A stretch of 6,736 nt of DNA from Candidatus Arcticimaribacter sp. Its GTDB lineage: Bacteria > Bacteroidota > Bacteroidia > Flavobacteriales > Flavobacteriaceae. Positions 1 through 5,441 of the stretch are shown here, piece after piece; position 1 is the first letter of the stretch, and each line of letters begins with the position of its first letter. The stretch covers positions 1,439 through 8,174 of the forward strand of contig WTJP01000013.1 in the NCBI GenBank assembly GCA_011526275.1, in the 5' to 3' direction. The translations under genes were made by a program, and so were the position numbers. Under the pieces are notes generated by a model. That model saw nothing but the letters and a program-made list of their open reading frames with translations. It ran no database searches and had not been told where the DNA came from.

Positions 1-561
1 GATTCTAACTTCGCTTTATTGGTTAATACTTGGACTGCATCTGCTTACTCTAATTCTGAAGGAGCTAGCCTTGAAGCTGCGTTCCAATCTGTTTGCTTCG
101 ATTTAGTCGAAGATATACTCGATGAAATTCTTGAAGAAAACGCTGAAGAGATCTCATTGCAAATAGAGGCTGCTTTTGATGCCTTTGTTCGCGATAATGG
201 TGCTGACGCACTAACTCAAGAAGTAATGGATGCCATTGCTGATGGTATTGTGGGTGAACTTCAAGGACAATTCTATGAAACTGCAGTAGCTAGAGCGCAA
301 GCAGAATGTGAACCCGCAGCACGCTTAGAGGTTTCCTTCTCTGCCTACGGAAGCTATACTTTCGTTTACTTTGGTCAAGACGGTTCAGTATTGAGTGTTG
401 ATGTTGACGACTGGGAATTTAACAATGCAGATCAAACAGAACTGCTAGTTGATAGAGAATTTATCATTAACATTCAAACCCTCAACGATACTACCTTCGT
501 GGGAACTACCGACGATGGAGAAGGCTTTACTGAAACGTATACCTTCACTAGATCGAACTAG
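1..561 (+). CDS. Acidic secreted protein with lipocalin-like C-terminus (5' partial)
   Basis: The reading frame is open from the first base, so the true start lies to the left; a TTG at 19 is in frame but has no claim to be the start. The visible 186 residues begin with a short 'LVNTW' strand, as at the front of lipocalin-like domains (L-x-x-W). A helical, strongly acidic stretch follows at about residues 20-105. Residues 109-186 then read as beta strands, with 'YTFVYFGQDGSV', a W-x-F strand, 'INIQTLNDTTFVG' and a closing 'ETYTFTR'. This order resembles the Bacteroidota lipocalin-like family (Lipocalin_4 type). By my count there are 37 Asp/Glu, 5 Arg and no Lys. Two cysteines (32 and 103) bracket the helical part. 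Export, probably as a lipoprotein, is inferred from the family because the N-terminus is not visible. The ligand is unknown. A terminator follows 25 bp after the stop. Confidence 0.6.
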   Translation, partial: DSNFALLVNTWTASAYSNSEGASLEAAFQSVCFDLVEDILDEILEENAEEISLQIEAAFDAFVRDNGADALTQEVMDAIADGIVGELQGQFYETAVARAQAECEPAARLEVSFSAYGSYTFVYFGQDGSVLSVDVDDWEFNNADQTELLVDREFIINIQTLNDTTFVGTTDDGEGFTETYTFTRSN

Positions 562-586
562 TACAACAATTTGTTATATATAGGAG

Positions 587-620
587 AAAGGTCCTGTGCA
601 GTAGCGCAGGGCTTTTTTTT
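587..620 (+). terminator. Intrinsic terminator after the lipocalin-like gene
   Basis: A nine-pair stem (591-599 with 604-612, including two G-T wobbles) closes a four-base AGTA loop and is followed by eight T's at 613-620. The A's at 587-589 can pair with the first T's and lengthen the stem. It lies 25 bp after the stop codon at 559-561, so it ends the upstream gene and separates it from the DUF5916 unit. Confidence 0.85.
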
Positions 621-683
621 ATAGATGATTTGTATTTAGAAACAAGGCAACTATTGACGTTGAACTCCTCTTATTTTGTTTAA

Positions 684-713
684 ACATTTCAAGCGAAAAT
701 TTTCGAAAAATGT
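684..713. repeat. Nested inverted repeat upstream of the DUF5916 gene
   Basis: The core CGAAAATTTTCG at 694-705 is a perfect 12-bp palindrome. Outer arms ACATTT (684-689) and AAATGT (708-713) are also complementary, with unequal spacers of 4 and 2 bases. The core ends 20 bp before the -7-like box at 726-733, so it covers the place where a Bacteroidota -33 element would lie. A dimeric regulator site is possible. AT-rich intergenic DNA can also produce such symmetry by chance. Confidence 0.35.
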
Positions 714-725
714 CACTGAGATTTC

Positions 726-733
726 TACTTTTG
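726..733 (+). promoter_or_regulatory. Bacteroidota-type -7 box (TAnnTTTG) for the DUF5916 unit
   Basis: TACTTTTG matches the Bacteroidota housekeeping -7 consensus TAnnTTTG exactly. No clear TTG lies at the usual -33 distance; that position falls in the palindrome at 694-705. Transcription would begin near 738-741, giving a leader of about 10 nt to the ATT at 749 or about 42 nt to the TTG at 782. Confidence 0.5.
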
Positions 734-742
734 TTAGGTTAA

Positions 743-781
743 AAAATAATTGCCATTAGAACACTTATTCAACTAAGCTGT
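743..781 (+). other. In-frame extension encoding the signal-peptide front of the DUF5916 protein
   Basis: The frame of the DUF5916 gene continues upstream of the first canonical start (TTG at 782) to a TAA at 740-742. The extension has no ATG, GTG, TTG or CTG. It reads as a proper signal-peptide front: an Arg in 'IAIRTLIQLSC', continuing into the hydrophobic 'LLFSIAMLGQ' after 782. Candidate rare starts are ATA at 746 and ATT at 749 or 755. The bases just before 749 are A-rich (A6 at 741-746), which favours initiation in Bacteroidota. I infer that translation begins here rather than at 782. The initiating codon is not certain. Confidence 0.5.
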
Positions 782-2941
782 TTGCTTTTTAGCATTGCAA
801 TGCTGGGGCAAAATGCAAAGGCCATCTACACCGATCGCCCCATAGAAATAGACGGAATCATTGAAGACACCTGGGAAAAAGCGCCGCAATCTTCCCCATT
901 TTGGGAATACTTCCCCGCTGATACCCTTTTAGCTAAAGAACAAACACAGGTGAAAATCCTTTTTGATGATGCCCACCTCTATGTTTTGATCAATGCTGAA
1001 TCGGAAGATAAAAACTTTATCTCCTCTTCTTTGCGTCGTGATTTTAGCTCACGAAATAATGACTCAGTAACGCTGGTACTCGACACTTTTAATGACGGAA
1101 CAAACGCCTTTTTGTTTGGCACCAATCCCGAGGGGGTACGTAGAGAAGCCCTCATTTCTAATGGAGGAAATAACTTCCCTCGCGACTTTAACCGTTCTTG
1201 GGATGTCAAATGGCAAGCCGAAGTAAAAAAAACCGCTTGGGGCTATGTCACCGAGATGAAGATACCGCTATCGAGTTTACGCTATCCCGACAATGCTACC
1301 CAATGGCGCGTGAATGTATATCGCTCTGAAATTGGTGCAAATAAACAATCGAGTTGGGCCAATATTCCCCGTAATCAAATTATCGCTGGTTTGGCCTACA
1401 TGAAAACTTTAGACTTTGAGCGGAACTTGCCCAAAGCCAAAGTACCCTTTGCGATTATTCCATTTACCTCAGGAATTACCACCAAAGATTTTGAAGCCGA
1501 TCAAACGAACGCTTCCCTTTCAGCAGGAGGAGATGCTAAGATCAGTATAGGCGATGGAATGATTTTAGACTTGACCCTAAACCCCGACTTTTCGCAAGTA
1601 GAAGTAGACGATCAAATCATCAACATTTCACGTTTTGAAGTGCGCTTGCCAGAGAAGCGTCAATTCTTTATCCAAAACAGCGATTTGTTCGACAACTTTG
1701 GAGATAATTTTGAAACCCAGCCTTTTTTCTCCAGACGTATTGGGGTAGCCAAAGACCGCGACGGGAACACCATCGAAAACCGCATCATCGCTGGGGCACG
1801 TTTAAGCGGGAAACTCAATAAAAACTTACGCCTTGGTTTTCTAAATATGCAAACGGCCGAAGATGCTGAAAACGGCATAACGGCGAACAATAACACCGTT
1901 TTCTCCCTGCAGCAGAAAATGTTTAGTCGCTCCTACCTTGGGTTTATCTTTGTCAACCGACAACAAACAGGCGACCCCACTTTTGAAACCGATCAAGACG
2001 AATTTAACCGTGTGGTGGGACTAGATTACACTCTAGCGTCAAAAGACAACAAATGGACCGGACGAAGTTTTATTCACCAAGCTATCTTAGACAACGATGA
2101 TAAAGACACCTATTCTGCTGGTTTTCGTTTAGGCTACAATTCTCGAAAACACAATATTACTTATGGTGGAAATCGAATTGGTGAAAACTATACTTCCGAT
2201 TTGGGCTTTTTGCGGCGTACAGGTATACAGAAACACTTTTTCCGCTACGGACATCGCTTCTGGATCGACTCCAAAAAAATTCGCTCGGTTGAAGTCAATC
2301 AAACCTTTTTCTATGTCGATAAGCCAAAAAACAATGGTCCCATTACCGATAGAAATCAAAACACCAGGGCTGAAATTCGCTTTACCGATCAAAGCCGTTT
2401 TCGCGTACAGTACAGCAGACGCTACACCTATTTAACCAGTGACTTTAATCCTTTGGGAGGAGACGACACCGTTGGTTTACCTGCAGAGACGGGCTACAAC
2501 TATCAAGATTTTGAAATTTCATACAATTCTAATTTTAGTAAAAACCTCAACTACAACTTTGAAATCTCTCAAGGTGGCTTCTTTAATGGCGAGAAATTTT
2601 CGGTTGAGGCCGAAGTGGCTTATCGCATTCAGCCGCGTTTCAACGGGAGTATCAAAGTCAACTACGACAAAATAGATTTTCCAGCCCCCTACAGCTCAGG
2701 AGAATTAGTACTCATTGGACCTAAGATCGATTACACTTTTAGCAAAAGTATTTTCTGGAACACCTTTATTCAATACAGCTCACAATCAGAGAATTTCGGG
2801 ATTAACTCCCGCTTGCAGTGGCGATTTGCGCCGCTCTCTGATTTCTATATTGTATACAACGATAATTATTTTGCTTCAACTACTTTTGTTCCTAAGGTTC
2901 GCAGCCTTACCTTTAAGCTCACCTATTGGTTAAACATTTAA
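782..2941 (+). CDS. DUF5916 outer-membrane beta-barrel protein with CBM9-like N-terminal domain
   Basis: The formal start is TTG at 782, the first canonical start in frame, but the real start is probably about 33 bp upstream because the signal peptide's charged end lies there. The product is 719 residues from this TTG, within the usual family range. After the leader, about residues 15-205 form a carbohydrate-binding family 9-like beta-sandwich. Landmarks are 'RPIEIDGIIEDTWEKA', 'VKILFDDAHLYVLINAES' and 'GYVTEMKIPLSSLRYP'. From about residue 225 the DUF5916 part begins, with 'LNPDFSQVEVDDQIINISRF', 'LPEKRQFFIQN' and 'PFFSRRIG'. The remainder has alternating aromatic strands and ends in 'LTFKLTYWLNI', which fits a final outer-membrane strand. 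The substrate is unknown: family members are common in Bacteroidota but poorly characterised, so sugar binding is only suggested by the fold. The DUF4369 gene follows after 5 bp and is probably co-transcribed. Confidence 0.88.
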   Translation: MLFSIAMLGQNAKAIYTDRPIEIDGIIEDTWEKAPQSSPFWEYFPADTLLAKEQTQVKILFDDAHLYVLINAESEDKNFISSSLRRDFSSRNNDSVTLVLDTFNDGTNAFLFGTNPEGVRREALISNGGNNFPRDFNRSWDVKWQAEVKKTAWGYVTEMKIPLSSLRYPDNATQWRVNVYRSEIGANKQSSWANIPRNQIIAGLAYMKTLDFERNLPKAKVPFAIIPFTSGITTKDFEADQTNASLSAGGDAKISIGDGMILDLTLNPDFSQVEVDDQIINISRFEVRLPEKRQFFIQNSDLFDNFGDNFETQPFFSRRIGVAKDRDGNTIENRIIAGARLSGKLNKNLRLGFLNMQTAEDAENGITANNNTVFSLQQKMFSRSYLGFIFVNRQQTGDPTFETDQDEFNRVVGLDYTLASKDNKWTGRSFIHQAILDNDDKDTYSAGFRLGYNSRKHNITYGGNRIGENYTSDLGFLRRTGIQKHFFRYGHRFWIDSKKIRSVEVNQTFFYVDKPKNNGPITDRNQNTRAEIRFTDQSRFRVQYSRRYTYLTSDFNPLGGDDTVGLPAETGYNYQDFEISYNSNFSKNLNYNFEISQGGFFNGEKFSVEAEVAYRIQPRFNGSIKVNYDKIDFPAPYSSGELVLIGPKIDYTFSKSIFWNTFIQYSSQSENFGINSRLQWRFAPLSDFYIVYNDNYFASTTFVPKVRSLTFKLTYWLNI

Positions 2942-2946
2942 TATTT

Positions 2947-3648
2947 ATGAAAAAATTATTCGTCATCTCACTCGCGCTTTTGGCAAGCTTTTGTTCTAGT
3001 CCAACCCAAAAAAACATGCGTGTTTCTGGGAAAATTGATGGACTTCGAAAAGGAACCCTCTACCTTCAAAAAATGGTAGATACTGCTCTGGTGAGTGTCG
3101 ATTCAGTTGAAATTAAAGGAGACGACAGTTTCCAAATGGGCGACGATATCGCCTCCCCAGAATTCTACTTTTTATCGCTTGACAAAGATGACGGAGACAG
3201 TTTAACCGACAAGATCTTGTTCTTTGGAGAAGCAGGAGACATAAAAATCAACACCTTGTTGCGCACCTTTGGCAGCAGCGCTAAAGTGGAAGGTTCCGAA
3301 AACCAAATCTTATGGGAAGAGTACCAATCCATTATGCGCAAGTTCAACCGTCAAAACTTGGAGAACTTCGAAAAGTTCACGGAAAACCAAGAAGAACTAT
3401 CGACGGAAGAACGTGCCGAACGCCTTGAAAAAGCAAATGAAAACTTGCTCAAACGCAAATATTTATTCGCCTTGAACTTCGCCATGAACAATGCCGATAA
3501 AGAAGTAGCGGCTTATATTGGCTCCTATGAGGTTAGCGATGTGATCCCACTATTCTTGGACAGCTTGTACAACAAGTTAAGTCCCGAGGTACAAGCGTCA
3601 AAATACGGGAAGGTCTTCAAACAACAGCTCGATAGCCTAGCGCGCTAA
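2947..3648 (+). CDS. DUF4369 domain envelope protein, probable lipoprotein
   Basis: The start is ATG at 2947, opening 'MKKLFVISLALLASFC', a classical signal peptide. An in-frame TTG at 2926 would bury this peptide and overlap the previous gene. Cys16 is the likely lipidated residue, although Phe at -1 is unusual for a lipobox. No acidic residues follow the Cys, so a surface-export tag is not evident and a periplasm-facing location is inferred. Residues of about 25-115 form the DUF4369 beta domain ('RVSGKIDGLRKGTLYLQK', 'GEAGDIKI', 'VEGSENQ'). Charged helices follow at about 120-233, ending 'LSPEVQASKYGKVFKQQLD'. In many Bacteroidota proteins this same linker leads into a ResA/AhpC-type thioredoxin domain, which is absent here. 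The product has 233 residues. It lies 5 bp after the DUF5916 gene and ends 4 bp from an opposing gene. Its molecular function is unknown. Confidence 0.82.
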   Translation: MKKLFVISLALLASFCSSPTQKNMRVSGKIDGLRKGTLYLQKMVDTALVSVDSVEIKGDDSFQMGDDIASPEFYFLSLDKDDGDSLTDKILFFGEAGDIKINTLLRTFGSSAKVEGSENQILWEEYQSIMRKFNRQNLENFEKFTENQEELSTEERAERLEKANENLLKRKYLFALNFAMNNADKEVAAYIGSYEVSDVIPLFLDSLYNKLSPEVQASKYGKVFKQQLDSLAR

Positions 3649-3652
3649 AGCC

Positions 3653-3919
3653 CTATAACTTTTCAATTTTGGCAGAAAGTGCTGCAGCGCTCTCTTGCAA
3701 AGAACTACGGATTCCAGTAAAATGCTGCTTCGATTTCCCTTCAGGTGCTTGGTGCATTTTTTGGATTAAGTCATCGAAGAGAGAAATGGCTTCGTCTATG
3801 ATTTTATCGCTCTTTTTACTGTCGAGTTCCGGAGCGGAAAGTTCTTTTACGTAAACTTCTTCTATCAATGCCCCAAGGGTGTCATTGATTTCTTTTTTCA
3901 GTTGTTTTCTACTGGACAT
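3653..3919 (-). CDS. Small conserved-type helical protein of unknown function
   Basis: This 88-residue protein opens with ATG at 3919 and 'MSSRKQLKKEINDTLGALIE'. It is charged and almost entirely helix-forming, with heptad-like leucines and isoleucines, no cysteines, no signal peptide and no membrane segment. It is therefore cytoplasmic, perhaps a small helical bundle. I cannot assign a family function. It is the last gene of the minus-strand unit, 33 bp after the peroxiredoxin stop, so co-transcription is likely. A weak promoter-like box at 3938-3945 could give it a separate transcript. Its stop lies 4 bp from that of the convergent DUF4369 gene. The competing plus-strand frame in the same interval has no start context or recognisable features. 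Confidence 0.75.
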   Translation of the reverse strand: MSSRKQLKKEINDTLGALIEEVYVKELSAPELDSKKSDKIIDEAISLFDDLIQKMHQAPEGKSKQHFTGIRSSLQESAAALSAKIEKL

Positions 3920-3937
3920 AATGAATGTTGCTTTGTT

Positions 3938-3945
3938 TAAAGGTA
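3938..3945 (-). promoter_or_regulatory. Weak -7-like box upstream of the small helical gene
   Basis: On the minus strand this reads TACCTTTA, seven of eight letters of TAnnTTTG counting the two free positions, and lies 18 nt before the ATG at 3919. No TTG is found at the usual -33 spacing. It could supply a transcript for the last gene alone, but chance is a real alternative. Confidence 0.25.
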
Positions 3946-3952
3946 CAAAAAA

Positions 3953-4411
3953 TTACTCCTCCTCTTTTCTCAAGGCCAAGAGGGCTTTTTTAATGTGGGA
4001 AGTCGCAAATAAACTGTCGTGCACATAGACCACTTTCCCTGCTTTGTCAATCACAAAAGTGATGCGCTTGGTGTAAAGACCAAACAACAACTTGGGCAAT
4101 TTAAAAAGACGTTGCACTTTTTTCTGGGTATCGGCTAAAAGGATAAAGGGCAATCGATGACGCTGTGCAAAGCGTTTGTGGCTGCCAATACTGTCGGAGC
4201 TAATCCCGATGACTTCAGCACCTAAGTCTTTAAAATCTTCATAATTATCACGGAAAGAACAGGCCTCTGCCGTGCATCCCGGGGTTTCATCTTTTGGGTA
4301 GAAATAAACCACTGCTGGTTTTTGACCAATTACGGTATCGCTTTTAAACAATTCTCCTTTTTGGTCTTTTAATTCAAAATAGGGCACACTGTCCCCAACG
4401 GTTAAACTCAT
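3953..4411 (-). CDS. bcp: Thioredoxin-dependent peroxiredoxin, Bcp/PrxQ family
   Basis: The enzyme reduces hydrogen peroxide and organic peroxides in the cytoplasm, with electrons usually from thioredoxin. The 152 residues match the usual Bcp length. The N-terminal 'GDSVPYFELKDQKGE' is typical, and the active-site segment 'YPKDETPGCTAEACSFRD' places the peroxidatic cysteine at Cys46. Cys51, five residues later, is the resolving cysteine of PrxQ-type atypical 2-Cys enzymes. The PxxxTxxC signature is intact. Later landmarks are 'EVIGISSDS' and 'KRITFVIDKAGKV', whose Arg fits the conserved active-site arginine. The start is ATG at 4411. The gene begins 3 bp after the stop of the tetrahydropterin synthase gene, so it is surely translated from the same mRNA. 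No signal peptide is present. The symbol rests on family resemblance. Confidence 0.93.
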   Translation of the reverse strand: MSLTVGDSVPYFELKDQKGELFKSDTVIGQKPAVVYFYPKDETPGCTAEACSFRDNYEDFKDLGAEVIGISSDSIGSHKRFAQRHRLPFILLADTQKKVQRLFKLPKLLFGLYTKRITFVIDKAGKVVYVHDSLFATSHIKKALLALRKEEE

Positions 4412-4414
4412 AGT

Positions 4415-4825
4415 TTATTCAGAATAGGTCACAAAATTACGTGGGGTTTCATACAACACCACTTCAAGGTTTTGATCGGAAGTTAGAATTTTCTTCAATT
4501 TTTGGTGAATTACCACAGCGATGTTTTCAGCGGTAGGAATAAGATCGGCAAACTCTGGTACTTCTAGGTTTAAGTTTTTATGATCAAAGGCGTCTTCCAC
4601 CTCGCTCTTAATATGGTCTTTTAGGATTTTCATATCCATAACATAACCGGTGTTGGGATCAATAGGCCCCGTAACACTCACAATGAGTTCATAATTGTGC
4701 CCGTGAAAATGGGGGTTAGAACACTTCCCAAAGTGGGCTTCGTTTTCGGCATCGCTCCAATCCTTTCGATACAGGCGGTGAGCGGCATTAAAATGGGCCT
4801 TACGGCTAACTTTTACTCGTTTCAT
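4415..4825 (-). CDS. 6-pyruvoyl-tetrahydropterin synthase / 6-carboxytetrahydropterin synthase family
   Basis: This family converts dihydroneopterin triphosphate to 6-pyruvoyl-tetrahydropterin, or to 6-carboxytetrahydropterin on the queuosine path (QueD). In the 136-residue protein the zinc ligands are His16 ('FNAAHR'), His41 and His43 ('HFHGHNY'). Cys35 is the catalytic cysteine, Asp81-His82 complete the triad and Glu126 ('YETPRN') binds the pterin. These spacings equal those of the animal enzyme (Cys42, His23, His48, His50, Asp88, His89, Glu133). The Cys-x5-HGH spacing is that of classical PTPS rather than the Cys-x3-HGH of E. coli QueD. The sequence does not settle the product, and no other queuosine gene is visible. 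The ATG at 4825 lies inside the end of idi (20-bp overlap, +1 frame), right after an A8 run, which suggests translational coupling. Bcp follows after 3 bp. Confidence 0.9.
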   Translation of the reverse strand: MKRVKVSRKAHFNAAHRLYRKDWSDAENEAHFGKCSNPHFHGHNYELIVSVTGPIDPNTGYVMDMKILKDHIKSEVEDAFDHKNLNLEVPEFADLIPTAENIAVVIHQKLKKILTSDQNLEVVLYETPRNFVTYSE

Positions 4826-5345
4826 AGCTTTTTTTTAGGTAATTGTGCACGCGGTCAAAAATGATTTTAAACCAAGCAGTGTAGTGGTCGGGCTGGGCTG
4901 CAATGTCTTCAGCGATGGCGTCCATGTCCATCCATTTCCATGCGGCGACTTCCTCGGGATTGATTTGTGGAGCTGCTTCACTATAGCCCACCATCACATG
5001 ATCCAACTCGTGTTCGGTTAGACCATTGTCGAAGGGTGCTTTGTAAATAAAGCTAAACAACTCTTCCAAAGGAACTTCAAAGCCCATTTCTTCTTGTAAA
5101 CGACGTGTCCCCGCTGCTATATTACTTTCCCCCTCGCGTTGATGGCTACAACAGGTGTTGGTCCACAAGCCCGGAGAATGGTATTTGTGCAATGCGCGTT
5201 GCTGCAACATCAACTCCCCTTTTTGGTTGAAAATAAAAACAGAGAAGGCCCGGTGAAGCACCGCTTTCTCGTGGGCTTCCATTTTTGGCATTAAGCCAAT
5301 GGGTTCGTCTTGTTCGTTAACAAGGATTACTTTTTCTTCTTTCAT
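4806..5345 (-). CDS. idi: Isopentenyl-diphosphate delta-isomerase, type I (Nudix)
   Basis: The enzyme interconverts isopentenyl and dimethylallyl diphosphate, setting the precursor balance for quinones, carotenoids and undecaprenyl phosphate in the cytoplasm. I chose ATG at 5345 ('MKEEKVILVNEQDEPIG'), giving 179 residues, close to the E. coli enzyme. An upstream TTG at 5375 would add a hydrophobic stretch across the promoter box. Metal-site candidates are His25, His31 and His68. The catalytic cysteine is Cys66 in 'WTNTCCSH'. The Nudix-type helix is 'RRLQEEMG' (81-88), and Glu111 and Glu113 in 'TEHELDH' match the acidic pair of E. coli (Glu114/Glu116). It is the first gene of the minus-strand unit and overlaps the PTPS gene by 20 bp. 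The tail 'NYLKKSYETSKS' is encoded across an A8 run. Confidence 0.95.
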   Translation of the reverse strand: MKEEKVILVNEQDEPIGLMPKMEAHEKAVLHRAFSVFIFNQKGELMLQQRALHKYHSPGLWTNTCCSHQREGESNIAAGTRRLQEEMGFEVPLEELFSFIYKAPFDNGLTEHELDHVMVGYSEAAPQINPEEVAAWKWMDMDAIAEDIAAQPDHYTAWFKIIFDRVHNYLKKSYETSKS

Positions 5346-5351
5346 GCACTT

Positions 5352-5359
5352 CAAAAGTA
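5352..5359 (-). promoter_or_regulatory. Bacteroidota-type -7 box for the idi unit
   Basis: On the minus strand this reads TACTTTTG, an exact TAnnTTTG match, and ends only 6 nt before the idi ATG at 5345. Transcription would then begin at or right before the start codon, implying a leaderless mRNA. No TTG stands at ideal -33 spacing; a TTTTTG lies nearer, 13 nt upstream. Confidence 0.5.
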
Positions 5360-5415
5360 CCCATAAAAAAGCCAAAAACCTATTTTGCGGCAGGACTCCT
5401 TCCCAGATATAATGG

Positions 5416-5423
5416 TATTTTTG
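5416..5423 (+). promoter_or_regulatory. Bacteroidota-type -7 box for prfC
   Basis: TATTTTTG matches TAnnTTTG exactly and ends 18 nt before the prfC ATG at 5442. Transcription would start near 5428-5431, giving a leader of roughly 11-14 nt. The best upstream TTTTG (5383-5387) is too distant for a good -33 element. The idi promoter faces the other way in the same 96-bp divergent interval. Confidence 0.5.
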
Positions 5424-5441
5424 TCGAAATTTTAGACCACT

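Noticed and set aside
672..678. TATTTTG with TTG at 654-656 as a second promoter for the DUF5916 unit.
   Set aside because: The box lacks one T of TAnnTTTG, the spacing is only 15 nt, and a perfect box lies closer to the gene at 726-733.
1225..1232. A8 run in the DUF5916 gene (A_AAA_AAA phase) as a programmed frameshift site.
   Set aside because: It encodes an ordinary Lys-Lys pair mid-domain, and no sensible product lies in the alternative frames. It also shows that A8 runs are not rare here.
2129..2435. Overlapping open frames on both strands within the DUF5916 gene.
   Set aside because: They are by-products of the long real frame, with low-information translations and no independent start signals.
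2926..2946. TTG at 2926 as start of the DUF4369 gene.
   Set aside because: It would overlap the DUF5916 gene and put seven residues before a textbook MKK signal peptide. The ATG at 2947 is clearly better.
3638..3647. TAGCGCGCTA palindrome at the end of the DUF4369 gene as a bidirectional terminator.
   Set aside because: It is a perfect palindrome without a loop and has no T tract on either side, so it cannot form a normal terminator hairpin.
5346..5375. TTG at 5375 as start of idi.
   Set aside because: The extra ten residues cross an exact TAnnTTTG box and do not match the usual front of type I isomerases. The ATG at 5345 does.
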